Shown here piece by piece: positions 21,312 through 32,382 of a DNA stretch of 39,965 bases. The DNA is from Candidatus Saccharibacteria bacterium. Lineage in GTDB: Bacteria > Patescibacteriota > Saccharimonadia > CAILAD01 > BJGX01. The stretch lies in assembly GCA_016191105.1 (NCBI GenBank), contig JACPPH010000005.1, forward strand, positions 64,721 through 104,685, given 5' to 3'. Positions within the stretch are counted from its first letter, which is position 1; each line of letters starts with the position of its first letter. The translations under genes were made by a program, and so were the position numbers. Below the pieces are notes generated by a model. That model worked only from the letters and a program-made list of their open reading frames with translations, made no database searches and had not been told where the DNA came from.

Positions 21312-22559
21312 GTGTATAGAAGCCTACTCAAAAACAAACAGTTCGCTAAGATTTGGTCGGCTCAAGTCATGTCTGGCTTGGCCGCCAATCTTTTAAATTT
21401 TGCCCTTGTTATACGGGTATTCGATCTAACTCGCGGTACCAAGGTGGCCAACATTGCTGTTAGTTTGTTAATCATGAGCTTTGCAGTGCCATCCATAATA
21501 TTTGCGGTTTTTGCTGGTGCTTATGTCGACCACCTAGATAGACGCAAAGTGCTCTATATTACCAACTTTGTTCGAGCGGCTCTGGTGCTGTTCTTTTTGT
21601 TCTTTGAAAGTAATTTGTTGGTGGTATATGGACTGGTGTTTGTTATATCGATTTTTACACAGTTCTTTGTGCCGGCCGAAGCGGCAGCTTTGCCCAAGCT
21701 GGTAAAACGCCAGGAATTGCTCAGTGCCAATTCGTTATTTTTGTTCTCGTTTTATGGCAGTTTTGTAGTTGGCTATGCTCTGGCCGGCCCCATAGTTGCG
21801 CAGTTTGGACCGACGTCGGTTTACATAATTACCGGTGGTGCTTTCTTGTTGGCTGGAATTTTGACCATTACTTTGCCCAGCCTTAAACCAGAGGCCGCCA
21901 TAGTTAAGTGGAAAGAAATTAACCAGCAGGTGTTTGGTGTTGTGCGAGCCAGCACCAGAGAGATATTTTCGACCCCGCGGCTGGTTTTTCCAATATTTCA
22001 TCTTACAGTTGGTCAGGCGCTGTTGGGCGTGGTGGCCGTGCTGACGCCAGGGCTTGCCTTGCTGCTGTTTGGCAAAAGCTTGGCTCAGGCTAGCATTCCA
22101 TTGATTGTGCCGGCTGCTATCACCATGGTGCTAGGTGCAATTGCTATCGGGCAGTTCGGCAAGCATGTGCGCAAGACCACGCTTATAAACTATGGCTTGG
22201 CGCTGGCCGTGATAGGTCTGGTGGGCATGAGCCTAGCTAAATATTTCCAGGGTCTAGGCCACTTTACGCTTATAATAATTGGTATCTCAGCAGTCTTAGG
22301 GCTGGCAAACGCACTGGTGACAGTCTCGGCTCAAACTTTGTTACAAATGAACTCGACTGACGAAACAAGGGGCAAAATCTTTGGCACGCTCAACATGATG
22401 GTGAATGTTGCCGCCCTGGTGCCGGTCCTCTTGGCCGGCGTTACGGCCGATCTTATATCGCCGTTTTCGGTGCTTCTAATAATTGCCGGCCTATTGTTTG
22501 TGTATGGCTTGGTACAGTTCAGCTTTTACCACCGGCTTAATTTGAGAACGGTCGAGTAG
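21312..22559 (+). CDS. MFS transporter (DHA3-like exporter)
   Basis: 415 residues from GTG 21312 (MYRSLLKNKQFAKIW). About 12 hydrophobic helices. The MFS motif A loop between TM2 and TM3 is GAYVDHLDRRKVL, and the N-terminal segment LKNKQFAKIWSAQVMSG is typical of the macrolide-efflux/enterobactin-exporter branch. It probably exports a small molecule by proton exchange; the substrate cannot be told. It sits 13 nt after clpP and 10 nt before the GNAT gene, so it is likely in one transcript with both. Confidence 0.87.
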   Translation: MYRSLLKNKQFAKIWSAQVMSGLAANLLNFALVIRVFDLTRGTKVANIAVSLLIMSFAVPSIIFAVFAGAYVDHLDRRKVLYITNFVRAALVLFFLFFESNLLVVYGLVFVISIFTQFFVPAEAAALPKLVKRQELLSANSLFLFSFYGSFVVGYALAGPIVAQFGPTSVYIITGGAFLLAGILTITLPSLKPEAAIVKWKEINQQVFGVVRASTREIFSTPRLVFPIFHLTVGQALLGVVAVLTPGLALLLFGKSLAQASIPLIVPAAITMVLGAIAIGQFGKHVRKTTLINYGLALAVIGLVGMSLAKYFQGLGHFTLIIIGISAVLGLANALVTVSAQTLLQMNSTDETRGKIFGTLNMMVNVAALVPVLLAGVTADLISPFSVLLIIAGLLFVYGLVQFSFYHRLNLRTVE

Positions 22560-22569
22560 ATTTTAAACA

Positions 22570-23076
22570 ATGACTAATGCAAAAGTTATCCAAGACGCAC
22601 CAAGGGCAATAGAGGTAATTAAAAACTCTGCTCAGTGGTTGGTAGATAGTGGTAAGGAGAATTCAAAATGGTGGGATCCAGCTAAACTCAGCCTGAATTT
22701 CTTCTGCCCCTACGCAAAAGCAGATGAATTTTATGTTTTATTAGTCGATAACCAACCAGCAGCGGCCGTGATATTGCAAGCTAAACAGAATATGCAAGAC
22801 TGGAGTGCTGTAGATGGAAGTTCCAAACCAAAAGCCCTATATATCCACTATGTAGCTGTGCACAGAGATTTCGCCGGCCAAAACCTAGTTAAACACCTGA
22901 TGGACTTTGCTACCAAACTGGCAAAGAAGCAAGCTCTTCAGGCTTTAAGGCTCGATACCAATGCTAATGAACCTAAACTTTGCGACTTATATGAGGGCCT
23001 AGGATTTAAAAGGGTTAAGGTGCTTAAAGAAGAGGGAGGTGCAACCGTGCTTTATGAGAAAAGATTAAAGCAATAA
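22570..23076 (+). CDS. GNAT-family N-acetyltransferase
   Basis: 168 residues. The acetyl-CoA-binding region is IHYVAVHRDFAGQNLVKHLM (strand 4, then the R/QxxGxG/A-type loop RDFAGQ), followed by ALQALRLDTNANEPKLCDLY and the closing LYEGLGFKRV. The order is typical of GNAT enzymes acting on small amines or protein N-termini. Substrate unknown. Gap to the MFS gene is 10 nt with no strong Shine-Dalgarno. It is the last gene before the rpoB promoter region. Confidence 0.82.
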   Translation: MTNAKVIQDAPRAIEVIKNSAQWLVDSGKENSKWWDPAKLSLNFFCPYAKADEFYVLLVDNQPAAAVILQAKQNMQDWSAVDGSSKPKALYIHYVAVHRDFAGQNLVKHLMDFATKLAKKQALQALRLDTNANEPKLCDLYEGLGFKRVKVLKEEGGATVLYEKRLKQ

Positions 23077-23183
23077 AACCGCTTGACATAAGATTAAAAA
23101 CCAGATAATATAGTACTCAAGAGGAAGCTTAAACAACTAGAACCGGAGAACCCCAACAGGGAGTACCGCCGGTTTATTGTCGG

Positions 23184-23211
23184 TTTAGAAATGCCTCGGC
23201 TTCATTATACT
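23184..23211 (+). promoter_or_regulatory. putative rpoB promoter TTTAGA-16-TATACT
   Basis: Boxes at 23184-23189 and 23206-23211; start point about 23218, leader about 43 nt with GAGGGAG upstream of the ATG. Upstream, AACCGG...CCGGTT near 23140-23175 could form a hairpin. The ribosomal genes rplKAJL usually found before rpoB are absent here. Confidence 0.45.
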
Positions 23212-23260
23212 CAAACCAAATAAAATTTGAATCACTTATCTAGAGGGAGAACAAAGCTTC

Positions 23261-26200
23261 ATGCCTAAAGCTGCGGCGTCGAAACGTGTTTATCTAAACC
23301 AAGACAAAAACATACTACCCCTACCAAACCTAATTAAGATTCAAACCGACTCTTACGATTGGTTTGTAAAAGAGGGCTTGACCGAGTTATTCGAAGAAAT
23401 TTCGCCTATCGAGGACTTTACCGGCAAAAAATTTGCCCTAAGTCTCAAAGATTATCACTTCGAAACCCCCAAAATAACTGAAGCTCAAGCTAAAGAGAAG
23501 AACATCTCTTATGAGGCCTCACTAAAAGTTAATATTGAGCTTTTAGTAAAAGAAACCGGCGAAGTCAAAACTCAAGAAATATTCTTGGGTGATTTTCCTA
23601 TTATGACAGAGCGCGGCACCTTCATTATCAATGGCGTTGAGCGGGTAGTAGTAAGTCAACTAGTTCGATCCCCGGGAGTGTTCTTTACCATCGATGGCGG
23701 TGAGTACTTTGGAGCCAAGATAATTCCAAGCCGCGGCGCTTGGCTCGAGCTCGAGACTGGCCAAAACGGTGTTATGAACGTCAAGATCGATCGTAAACGT
23801 AAGCTTCCGGTCACCACCTTGCTGCGGGCTTTTGGATACGGCACCGACAGCGAAATTAAGCAACTATTTGCAGAGGTCGATAACGGTGAAGTTCGGTTTA
23901 TCGATGAAACTCTGGCCAAAGACCCAACCAGTACTACAGCTGAGGCGTTGATGGAAGTTTACCGACGCATTCGACCTGGCGACATGGCTACGGTTGAAAA
24001 CTCCAAGAGTCTTATAGACTCCATGTTTTTTGACTTTAAGCGCTACGACTTTAGCAAAGTTGGCCGCTACAAGACCAACAAGCGCTTAGGGTTGAACATT
24101 AAGAACGATCAAGCCGGCCGCACCCTACACAAAGAAGACTTTGTGGCTATTGTGGCCGAAGCCATTCGCCTAAGCAATGCCAAGGCTCAATCTGAAGACA
24201 TTGACCACCTTGGCAACCGCCGACTCAAGATGGTGGGAGAGCTTATGCAGGGTAAATTCCGAGTTGGTTTACTACGTATGGAGCGAATCGTAAAAGACCG
24301 CATGAGTGTAGCCGATCCAACCACCATTATCCCGGGTCAGCTGGTAAATGTTCGCCCAATCGTGGCAAGTGTTAAGGAGTTCTTTGCTTCGCACCAACTA
24401 AGCCAGTTCATGGATCAGGTTAATCCGCTGGCCGAAATCGTACATAAACGCCGCTTGAATGCCATGGGTCCAGGTGGCTTGAACCGTGAGCGAGCTGGCT
24501 TTGAGGTTCGCGATGTGCATCGCACCCACTATGGCCGTATTTGCCCAATCGAAACACCTGAGGGTCCAAACATCGGTTTGGTTTCAGTTCTCTCAACTTA
24601 TGCGCGCGTAAACGAATACGGGTTTATAGAAAGTCCTTACCTCAGAGTGTTGAATAAGGTAGAGCCAGCCAAAGCTGCGGGCGAAATTGCCAGCCGCCAG
24701 CTCAAAGACGACAAAGGCAATGTGGCAGTAAAACCAGGCGACAAAATTACTCCAGCGGCTGTTACCAAGCTTAAGAAAGCCGGCCTAGATCTGGTGCCAA
24801 TTAAGGCTCGTTTAACCAGCACGGTTGATTATCTCGATGCTAGCGATGAAGAGAAAGCTGTAATTGCTCAGGCTAACACCCCAACTGATAGCAAAGGCTA
24901 CTTTGTTCAAAGTCGTGTGTCGGTACGAGGAGTTGGTGGTGAAGCTGATGAAGAAGATGCCAATAGCGTTGATTATATGGACATCTCGAGTAAACAAATT
25001 GTTGGTGTTTCGGCTGCCCTAATACCTTTTTTAGAGCATGATAATGCTAAGCGCGCGCTTATGGGCGCCAACATGCAACGCCAAGCCGTGGCACTGGTAC
25101 GACCAGAGTCACCAATTGTGGGTACCGGCATTGAGGCCAAAGTAGCCGAAGACTCAGGGCTGGTGGTTTTGGCCGAAACCGATGGCGAAGTAACTTCGGC
25201 CTCAGCTGACAGCATTACGGTCAAATACAAAACCGGATCAAGCAAAACCTATTCGCTTATTAATTTCGTGCGCTCAAACAATGGCTCTTGCATTCATCAG
25301 CGTACGGCTGTGGTGAGTGGCCAGAAGGTAAAAAGGGGCGACCTATTAGCCGATGGCATGAGCACTGTCGATGGCGAGCTGGCACTCGGTCAGAATGTGT
25401 TGGTAGCTTTTATGCCATTCGAGGGCTTGAATTACGAAGATGCGATCATTATTTCGCAACGCTTGGTGCAAGATGATCGGTACTCCTCGATCCACATTGA
25501 GACTCACCAAATCGATGTGCGCGACACCAAGCTTGGTTCAGAAGTTGTAACTCGCGACATTCCAAACGTATCTGAGGATTCGCTGCGCGATCTCGACGAC
25601 ACCGGCATTGTTCGGATTGGCGCCGAAGTAACGGCAGGCGATATATTGGTTGGTAAGATTACGCCCAAGGGTGAGACCGATCTAAGCAGTGAGGAGCGAC
25701 TGCTACGAGCCATTTTTGGCGAGAAGGCTCGTGATGTTAAAGATACCAGCCTGAGACTGCCAAACGGTGCCACCGGCAAGGTGGTAGATGTTAAGATTTT
25801 AAGCCGTGATAGTGGCGACGATCTGGCGGCTGGTGTGATAGAGCAAATTTACGTTTCGGTAGCCGAGTTGCGCAAAATTTCGGTGGGCGATAAAATGGCC
25901 GGCCGACACGGCAATAAAGGAGTAATTTCAAAGATTTTGCCAATCGAGGATATGCCTTATGCCAAGGATGGCACACCAGTAGATATTATCTTGAACCCAC
26001 TTGGCGTTGGTGCCCGTATGAATATTGGCCAGGTACTAGAAACGCACTTGGGCTGGGCCGCTGCTTGCTTGGGCTACAAGGTGGCCTCGCCGGTGTTTGA
26101 TGGCGTCAGTCTCAAGCAAATTCGCGACGAGCTTAAAAAGGCTGGTTTGCCAGAAGACGGTAAAACCCAGCTGCTAAGTGGCTTTACAGGCGAACCATTT

Positions 26201-26770
26201 GCCGAGCGTACCACGATTGGCTACAAGTATATGCTTAAACTTCACCACATGGTTGACGATAAAATTCATGCTCGCTCAACCGGACCGTACGCCATGGTTA
26301 CCCAGCAACCGCTAGGTGGTAAGGCCCAAATGGGCGGCCAGCGCTTTGGCGAGATGGAAGTCTGGGCTCTAGAAGCCTATGGTGCCTCGCACACCCTACA
26401 AGAGATTCTGACCATTAAGTCCGACGATGTAATTGGGCGATCCAAGGCCTATGAGGCGATTATTAAAAATGAAGAAATTAAAGGTCCTCGCATTCCAGAG
26501 TCGTTTAATGTCTTGGTTAAAGAGCTGCAGAGCTTAGCTCTAGCGGTTGATCTTGAGCGCACTCATCAGGTTGTTGATGCCGAAGAGGTAATTGCCGATG
26601 AGCTAGACGCCGAAGCCAAAGACCTGGCCGAAGACGGCTTGTTGGTTGGTGAAGCGGTTGAAGGTGAGGCTATAGTTGATATGGATGGACCAGCTGGCGA
26701 TGAATTTGAGGCTTTAGCCGAAAACCAAAGCCATAAAAAATTAGCTAATGAAACTGAAGGAGAAAAATAA
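23261..26770 (+). CDS. rpoB: RNA polymerase beta subunit
   Basis: 1169 residues, complete. Forms the catalytic cleft with beta-prime. Family hallmarks: [17 protein letters not shown] near the N-terminus, [18 protein letters not shown] and [12 protein letters not shown] at the rifampicin region, [10 protein letters not shown], and [20 protein letters not shown] near the end. In the rifampicin region the usual DQNNPL is DQVNPL (Val codon 24419-24421) and the usual RISALG is RLNAMG (Asn codon 24458-24460, E. coli Ser531). A C-terminal acidic tail of about 60 residues follows the conserved core. The TAA stop overlaps the rpoC ATG by one base. Confidence 0.98.
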   Translation: MPKAAASKRVYLNQDKNILPLPNLIKIQTDSYDWFVKEGLTELFEEISPIEDFTGKKFALSLKDYHFETPKITEAQAKEKNISYEASLKVNIELLVKETGEVKTQEIFLGDFPIMTERGTFIINGVERVVVSQLVRSPGVFFTIDGGEYFGAKIIPSRGAWLELETGQNGVMNVKIDRKRKLPVTTLLRAFGYGTDSEIKQLFAEVDNGEVRFIDETLAKDPTSTTAEALMEVYRRIRPGDMATVENSKSLIDSMFFDFKRYDFSKVGRYKTNKRLGLNIKNDQAGRTLHKEDFVAIVAEAIRLSNAKAQSEDIDHLGNRRLKMVGELMQGKFRVGLLRMERIVKDRMSVADPTTIIPGQLVNVRPIVASVKEFFASHQLSQFMDQVNPLAEIVHKRRLNAMGPGGLNRERAGFEVRDVHRTHYGRICPIETPEGPNIGLVSVLSTYARVNEYGFIESPYLRVLNKVEPAKAAGEIASRQLKDDKGNVAVKPGDKITPAAVTKLKKAGLDLVPIKARLTSTVDYLDASDEEKAVIAQANTPTDSKGYFVQSRVSVRGVGGEADEEDANSVDYMDISSKQIVGVSAALIPFLEHDNAKRALMGANMQRQAVALVRPESPIVGTGIEAKVAEDSGLVVLAETDGEVTSASADSITVKYKTGSSKTYSLINFVRSNNGSCIHQRTAVVSGQKVKRGDLLADGMSTVDGELALGQNVLVAFMPFEGLNYEDAIIISQRLVQDDRYSSIHIETHQIDVRDTKLGSEVVTRDIPNVSEDSLRDLDDTGIVRIGAEVTAGDILVGKITPKGETDLSSEERLLRAIFGEKARDVKDTSLRLPNGATGKVVDVKILSRDSGDDLAAGVIEQIYVSVAELRKISVGDKMAGRHGNKGVISKILPIEDMPYAKDGTPVDIILNPLGVGARMNIGQVLETHLGWAAACLGYKVASPVFDGVSLKQIRDELKKAGLPEDGKTQLLSGFTGEPFAERTTIGYKYMLKLHHMVDDKIHARSTGPYAMVTQQPLGGKAQMGGQRFGEMEVWALEAYGASHTLQEILTIKSDDVIGRSKAYEAIIKNEEIKGPRIPESFNVLVKELQSLALAVDLERTHQVVDAEEVIADELDAEAKDLAEDGLLVGEAVEGEAIVDMDGPAGDEFEALAENQSHKKLANETEGEK

Positions 26771-29700
26771 TGGCCGCCACAACTCCTAATAACCAAAGCA
26801 ACAAGACCGCTACGCCGCTTCACGACCAGCCAATTACCGACTTCGATGCCATTACTTTGAGCCTGGCTTCGCCAGATCATATGGCAGAATGGTCGCATGG
26901 CGAGGTTACCAAGCCAGAGACCATTAATTACCGCACGCAAAAACCCGAAAAAGACGGTTTGTTCTGCGAAAAAATCTTTGGCCCAACCAAAGACTGGCAA
27001 TGTTATTGTGGTAAATACAAAGGCATTCGTTACAAAGGCATTGTTTGTGATAAATGCGGCGTGCTGGTAACCCGCAGCATTGTACGACGTGAGCGCATGG
27101 GCCACATTCAACTAGCCGTGCCGGTTGCTCATATTTGGTTCTTGCGTGGCACACCATCGGCCGTCAGCCTAATTTTAAATTTAAGCGTGCGTGATTTAGA
27201 GCGCGTGGTTTACTTTGCCAACTTTATTGTTACCGAGGTAAACGAGGTTGCCAAAACCAAGGCCCTCAAGGATTTAGAGGTTGATTATAAATCCCGGCAG
27301 GCCGATGTGCTTAAAAAACACAAGCTGAAATCAGCCAACGCCCCTGGTGCAGGCGACGACGTAAAACATGAACTCGAAGAGCTAGAAAACTCCTATCAAG
27401 GTGCCAAAACAGACCTGGCCAGCCTAGTAAAATACGAGCTTTTGCCAGAAAGCCGCTACCGTGAGCTCAACTTAAAATTTGGCGAGGTTTTTCGTGCCAG
27501 CATCGGCGCCGAAGCTATTCGTCAGTTGCTCGAAGAAGTTGATCTCAAAAGATTAGCCAAAGACTTGCAAGCCGAAGCCGAGGCCAGTGTGGGTCAAAAG
27601 AAAAAGAAAGCCCTAAAGCGACTTAAATCGGTTGAGGGTCTTATGAAGGCTGACTTGCGGCCCGAATGGATGATTATTACCACTCTGCCGGTTATTCCAC
27701 CCGATCTGCGTCCAATGGTGCAGCTCGATGGTGGTCGCTTTGCCGCCTCAGATCTTAACGATCTGTACCGCCGGGTTATTAATCGCAACAACCGCCTTAA
27801 GAAGCTTTATGCCCTCGAGGCGCCAGAAGTAATTTGCCGCAATGAAAAGCGAATGCTGCAAGAGGCTGTCGATGCTCTAATCGACAACAACGCCCGTCGT
27901 GATCGAGCTGTTTCGGCTGCCGGTAGTCGAAAGAAACTCAAGAGTTTAACTGATTTACTCAAGGGTAAACAGGGGCGTTTTCGTCAGAACCTCTTGGGTA
28001 AGCGGGTTGATTACTCGGGCCGCTCCGTAATTGTTATTGGGCCCCATCTGCGGCTAGATCAGTGTGGGTTGCCCAAAATGATGGCGCTCGAGCTATTTAA
28101 ACCGTTTGTTATCGGTAAGTTAATCGAACAAGGCTATGCTCACAATGTGAAGAGTGCTAGCCGCATGATTGAACGTGCGCGCAATGAAGTTTGGGATACG
28201 CTCGATGAAGTCATTGCCGGCAAACATGTGCTCTTAAACCGTGCGCCTACCCTGCACCGCCTGGGCATTCAGGCCTTTAAGCCGGTGCTGATCGAAGGTA
28301 AGGCTATTCAACTGCACCCACTGGTTTGCGAGGCTTTTAATGCCGACTTCGATGGCGATCAAATGGCTGTACACGTACCGCTGAGCGAAGCTGCACAAGC
28401 CGAAGCTCGCGAGATTATGCTTTCCCGTATTAACCTGCTTAAACCAGCCGATGGCAGCCCGGTAGTCAAGCCGAGCAAAGACATTGTACTAGGTTCATTC
28501 TTCTTAACTAGTGTTAAGGACGGACAAAAGGGCAGCGGCAAGATCTTTTCAGATGCCAAAGAGGCTATTTTGGCACATCAAGATGGTGCGGTAGACCTGC
28601 GGGCTGCTGTTAAGGTGAGAATTGATGGTAAGCTGGTCGACACCACTGTTGGCCGACTAATATTTAACGAAGCCCTCCCAGAAGGTATTGAGTTTGTAAA
28701 CGAAACCCTAAACAAAGCCAAGCTTAAAAAAATCATGGCCGAAGTTTTTGCCAAGCTGGGCAAAGAGGCTACTGCCGAGCTTGCCGACAATATCAAGACT
28801 CTCGGTTTTAGCTACAGCACGCTTTCGGGCATGTCAATTGGTGCCGACGATCTGGTGGTGCCACAAACCCGCGATGGGTTAATCGCTGAGGGTGAAAAGA
28901 AGATTGTGGAATATGTAAAGCAGTATGAACAGGGTCTAATAACCAACGAAGAACGTCGGGCCCGTACCATCGGCACCTGGAAGCAAGTTGGTGAAAAGGT
29001 TGAGGCCGAGCTAGTCAAATCGCTTGAAGATAGTGATTCAACCTTGGCTATTGATATGGAATCAGGCGCCCGTGCTACCATGGCTCAGGTGAATCAGATG
29101 GCTGGCATGTTGGGCTTAATGCTTAACCCAACCGGCCAAACTATTGAGCTACCTATACGCAGCAACTACAAAGATGGTTTGTCGGTGTTAGAGTACTTTA
29201 TTTCAACCCACGGTGCGCGCAAGGGCCTTACCGATACTGCTCTACGAACCGCTGAATCGGGCTATCTAACCCGGCGTCTGGTCGACGTTAGTCAGGATAT
29301 TGTAATTGCCGAAGACGACTGTGGCGACAAGACCGGCTACTTAGTAACTCGTTCTGAAGCCTTAGCTGCTGGCGAAGAGGGCCTATCGAGCTGGATTGCT
29401 GGCCGTACCGCTTTAGAAAAAATTATCGATCCTAGTTCCAAAGAAGTGCTAGTAAAAGCCGGTATATTAATTGACGACCAGGCTGCCAAGAAGATCGACG
29501 AGCTTGGCTTGAATTCGGTTCGAATTCGCTCGATCTTAAAGTGTCAAAGCCAATGGGGGGTGTGCAAGAAGTGCTACGGTGTTGATTTGGCTACCGGCGA
29601 GCCAGTTCAGCCTGGTGAGGCCGTGGGTATTATGGCCGCCCAAAGTATTGGCGAGCCAGGTACTCAGCTAACCATGCGCACCATGCACTCTGGCGGTATT

Positions 29701-30597
29701 GCAGCTGAAGATATCACCCAGGGTCTGCCGCGTGTCGAAGAGATCTTTGAGGCTCGTTCACCCAAAGGCCAAGCCATATTGGCCGAGCTCGATGGCGTGG
29801 TGCAGATTAAGCGCAGCGAGGGCAAGCAAATAGTAACTGTGTTGCCAGCGGATCAAAAAGTCACTACCTATGACCTAACCGGCATGAAACCGCAGATTAA
29901 AACTGGCGCCCATGTAACCCGCGGCGAGCTATTGGCTAAGGCCGAAACCGGCCGCAAAACCATAAAAGCCGGTGCTGCTGGTACGGTTAAGGTTGGCAAA
30001 TCTGCCATCGAGTTGGTGCACGAAGGTGGCGGTGGTCGCGAATACAGCCTGGGTGAGTATGTAAATATCGAAGTCAAAAACGGCGACCTAGTAACGGCTG
30101 GCCAGCGACTGACAGAAGGCTCGGTCAACTTGCAAGATATGCTTAAGCTACTGGGTGAAGAAGCCGTACAGCGCTACATTATCGACGAAGTTCAGGCTAT
30201 TTACCTCAGTCAAGGTCAGGCTATTGCGGCCAAACACATCGAGGTAATTATTCGCCAGATGTTTAGCAAAGTTCGCATTGAAGAGCCCAACGGCACCAGC
30301 TTTATCTCGGGCGATGTAGTTAGCAAAACTGTGCTTATGCAAGAAAACCGGCAAGCCATTACCAAGAAGGACAAACCGGCTACCTTCGAGCAATTGCTGT
30401 TGCCAATTACTAAGATCTCGACCGGCTCAGATAGTTGGCTAAGTGCCGCTTCGTTCCAAGAAACCACTCGCGTATTAATTACAGCTGCTATGCGTGGCAA
30501 GAAAGATCACTTGCATGGTCTGAAAGAGAATGTGATTATCGGCCGACTCATACCAGTAGGCACGGGCTTTCGTAATGCCGACAAGGACGATAAGTAA
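26770..30597 (+). CDS. rpoC: RNA polymerase beta-prime subunit
   Basis: 1275 residues, complete. Catalytic Mg loop NADFDGDQM at nt 28339-28365. N-terminal zinc finger [20 protein letters not shown]. Second zinc site [13 protein letters not shown] in the C-terminal half. Bridge and trigger regions [21 protein letters not shown] are intact. A lysine-rich coiled stretch (about residues 160-290) separates the clamp parts, as in other bacteria. Translation is coupled to rpoB by TAATG. rpsL begins 43 nt downstream from its own promoter. Confidence 0.98.
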   Translation: MAATTPNNQSNKTATPLHDQPITDFDAITLSLASPDHMAEWSHGEVTKPETINYRTQKPEKDGLFCEKIFGPTKDWQCYCGKYKGIRYKGIVCDKCGVLVTRSIVRRERMGHIQLAVPVAHIWFLRGTPSAVSLILNLSVRDLERVVYFANFIVTEVNEVAKTKALKDLEVDYKSRQADVLKKHKLKSANAPGAGDDVKHELEELENSYQGAKTDLASLVKYELLPESRYRELNLKFGEVFRASIGAEAIRQLLEEVDLKRLAKDLQAEAEASVGQKKKKALKRLKSVEGLMKADLRPEWMIITTLPVIPPDLRPMVQLDGGRFAASDLNDLYRRVINRNNRLKKLYALEAPEVICRNEKRMLQEAVDALIDNNARRDRAVSAAGSRKKLKSLTDLLKGKQGRFRQNLLGKRVDYSGRSVIVIGPHLRLDQCGLPKMMALELFKPFVIGKLIEQGYAHNVKSASRMIERARNEVWDTLDEVIAGKHVLLNRAPTLHRLGIQAFKPVLIEGKAIQLHPLVCEAFNADFDGDQMAVHVPLSEAAQAEAREIMLSRINLLKPADGSPVVKPSKDIVLGSFFLTSVKDGQKGSGKIFSDAKEAILAHQDGAVDLRAAVKVRIDGKLVDTTVGRLIFNEALPEGIEFVNETLNKAKLKKIMAEVFAKLGKEATAELADNIKTLGFSYSTLSGMSIGADDLVVPQTRDGLIAEGEKKIVEYVKQYEQGLITNEERRARTIGTWKQVGEKVEAELVKSLEDSDSTLAIDMESGARATMAQVNQMAGMLGLMLNPTGQTIELPIRSNYKDGLSVLEYFISTHGARKGLTDTALRTAESGYLTRRLVDVSQDIVIAEDDCGDKTGYLVTRSEALAAGEEGLSSWIAGRTALEKIIDPSSKEVLVKAGILIDDQAAKKIDELGLNSVRIRSILKCQSQWGVCKKCYGVDLATGEPVQPGEAVGIMAAQSIGEPGTQLTMRTMHSGGIAAEDITQGLPRVEEIFEARSPKGQAILAELDGVVQIKRSEGKQIVTVLPADQKVTTYDLTGMKPQIKTGAHVTRGELLAKAETGRKTIKAGAAGTVKVGKSAIELVHEGGGGREYSLGEYVNIEVKNGDLVTAGQRLTEGSVNLQDMLKLLGEEAVQRYIIDEVQAIYLSQGQAIAAKHIEVIIRQMFSKVRIEEPNGTSFISGDVVSKTVLMQENRQAITKKDKPATFEQLLLPITKISTGSDSWLSAASFQETTRVLITAAMRGKKDHLHGLKENVIIGRLIPVGTGFRNADKDDK

Positions 30598-30599
30598 TC

Positions 30600-30628
30600 T
30601 TGACCCTGCGGCCTAAATCTGATAAACT
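30600..30628 (+). promoter_or_regulatory. rpsL promoter TTGACC-17-TAAACT
   Basis: TTGACC 30600-30605 overlaps the end of rpoC by no more than the gap base; TAAACT is 30623-30628; spacing 17 bp. Start about 30635, only 6 nt before the rpsL ATG. Confidence 0.7.
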
Positions 30629-30640
30629 CACTACTTGTAT

Positions 30641-31060
<420 letters not shown>

Positions 31061-31067
31061 TTAAGAA

Positions 31068-31544
31068 ATGCCACGCAAAACTACCAAATCTCTCAAACGC
31101 GAAATTACTCCAGATCTTAAGTACCAAAGTGTGCTGGTTACCAAGACCATCAACAAGGTAATGTTTGATGGTAAAAAGCAACTTGCCGAACGCTTAGTTT
31201 ATAGTGCAATTGAAAGTGCTAGCGCTAAGGTTAAAAAAGAACCGGTCGAAGTGCTCGAAACCGCGGTTAAGAATGTCAGCCCACAGGTGATGGTTAAAAG
31301 TAAACGTATTGGTGGCGCCAACTACCAGGTGCCAATGGAAGTTAAGGGTGATCGCAAGGTTCACTATGCGCTCATGTGGATTCTAGACAGTGCTCGTACT
31401 AAAAAGGGCCAGAGTTTCGACAAAAAACTAGCCAACGAGTTAGCCTCGGCCTATGCCAATGAGGGCGATGCTGTTAAGAAGAAGCAAGATGCTCACCAGA
31501 TGGCCGAAGCCAACAAAGCCTTCGCTCATTTTGCCCGCTACTAG
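31068..31544 (+). CDS. rpsG: 30S ribosomal protein S7
   Basis: 158 residues. Primary binder of the 3' major domain of 16S rRNA and organiser of the 30S head. The start PRKTTKSLKREITPDLKYQS and ALMWILDSARTKKGQSFDKK match the family, as does KKQDAHQMAEANKAFAHFAR at the end. It lies 7 nt after rpsL in the same operon. In most bacteria fusA follows directly; here a 3.3-kb accessory block intervenes, starting with a large nested hairpin one base after the stop codon. Confidence 0.97.
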   Translation: MPRKTTKSLKREITPDLKYQSVLVTKTINKVMFDGKKQLAERLVYSAIESASAKVKKEPVEVLETAVKNVSPQVMVKSKRIGGANYQVPMEVKGDRKVHYALMWILDSARTKKGQSFDKKLANELASAYANEGDAVKKKQDAHQMAEANKAFAHFARY

Positions 31545-31545
31545 C

Positions 31546-31666
31546 GGCACATTTTCAGAACGAATTACGGCGTTATAGCAAAAACCGCAAGACATTCACC
31601 GTAGGTCTACTACGACTCATGCTTGCGGTTTTTGCATGCCTTGTACTTCATTACTGAAAAAGTGCC
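31546..31666 (+). repeat. nested inverted repeat directly after rpsG
   Basis: Outer 13-bp arms GGCACATTTTCAG (31546-31558) and CTGAAAAAGTGCC (31654-31666), one mismatch. Middle 14-bp perfect arms GCAAAAACCGCAAG (31578-31591) and CTTGCGGTTTTTGC (31622-31635). Inner CGTAG/CTACG. It could be a complex terminator (the right middle arm gives a T-rich stretch), an RNA stability element, or a small inserted palindromic element. Confidence 0.6.
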
Positions 31667-31689
31667 TTATCTTAATGTAGAGTGCGACG

Positions 31690-31729
31690 AGCCCCGACGA
31701 ATCGGGTGCCCGTCGGGGCTTCAGTTTTT
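31690..31729 (+). terminator. strong hairpin terminator
   Basis: AGCCCCGACG (31690-31699) and CGTCGGGGCT (31711-31720) followed by TCAGTTTTT on the plus strand. The minus-strand gene ends at 31721 right beside it, so it separates two converging transcripts. Confidence 0.75.
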
Positions 31730-32113
31730 GACGACAGGACAGATTTTGTCGTGTTCGTCCATATCAGTTTCGAGCACCTGACGCTCGCACCGGCAGCAAA
31801 CCACAACCACCACCAGCTTGTAGTTGAGCCTGTAGTCTCTCTTTGACAAGCTCAGACGCTGAACATAGTCGGGGTGAGCGACATATCGGCGAATATCGCT
31901 GCGGTAGTCAACGATAGGACCGAATGACTCCTGGATTCTACGCAGGGTTTGCTCGAATCCGCTAATGGAGTCTGTGCTGTGCATGGCAGCGCTTCCACGC
32001 GGGATTTGGCTTGGCTCAAGGGTTGAGCACCACTCTTTATACAAATCTCTGAGTTGTTTTTCCGTCAGGCCTTCGGGGTGTTCTTCGAGGGCTTTGACTA
32101 TGTACATATACAC
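31721..32113 (-). CDS. hypothetical protein with C-terminal C2HC zinc-finger-like motif
   Basis: 130 residues from GTG (AGGAG 6 nt upstream). The first half is helical (EHPEGLTEKQLRDLYKEW). The C-terminus has CCRCERQVLETDMDEHDKIC, with Cys-x2-Cys then His-x4-Cys spacing, so a zinc-binding end is likely. No family recognised. Last gene of a tight minus-strand trio (18 nt after the HTH gene), so likely acts in the same process; a DNA- or RNA-binding role is an inference. Ends in TGA at the terminator hairpin. Confidence 0.75.
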   Translation of the reverse strand: MYMYIVKALEEHPEGLTEKQLRDLYKEWCSTLEPSQIPRGSAAMHSTDSISGFEQTLRRIQESFGPIVDYRSDIRRYVAHPDYVQRLSLSKRDYRLNYKLVVVVVCCRCERQVLETDMDEHDKICPVVKN

Positions 32114-32131
32114 GAGTTTCTCCTCTGTCGG

Positions 32132-32359
32132 TCAAAGCAGGTTGATCAGGTACTCATCGCCCCAAATGTTCATGGGGTGTAGGTTGAGGCTAGTGGCGAT
32201 TTGGTTGGCTGTATCTATGCGAATACGGTGCTTGCCGTGTCGCCACCGGTTCACGGTTTCGCGCGACACTCCCAAGCGCTTGGCCATTTGCACATCATTG
32301 GTGCGCGACAGTGCGGCGAAGAGTGACTGGGGGTCGAGCGTGGATTGTTTGCGTGGCAT
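32132..32359 (-). CDS. small HTH (Cro/CI-like) DNA-binding protein
   Basis: 75 residues from ATG 32359, chosen because GGAAG lies 7 nt upstream; an earlier in-frame TTG would be inside that Shine-Dalgarno. The helix-turn-helix is DVQMAKRLGVSRETVNRWRHGKHRI written in two parts: helix 2 VQMAKRLGVS and recognition helix RETVNRWRHGK, followed by IDTANQIATSLNL, the usual XRE tail. It is probably a repressor of its own operon or an antitoxin-like regulator. It sits 23 nt after the CPDC gene and 18 nt before the C2HC gene. Confidence 0.82.
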   Translation of the reverse strand: MPRKQSTLDPQSLFAALSRTNDVQMAKRLGVSRETVNRWRHGKHRIRIDTANQIATSLNLHPMNIWGDEYLINLL

Positions 32360-32382
32360 GACTCTACTTCCTTTCTTCAAGT

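Noticed and set aside
23093-23114. TTGACA at 23093 with TATAGT at 23109 as the rpoB promoter
   Set aside because: The spacing is only 10 bp; the TTTAGA-16-TATACT pair downstream fits better.
30635-30640. TTG start for rpsL
   Set aside because: S12 begins [10 protein letters not shown] at the ATG 30641, and TTG sits at the predicted transcription start.
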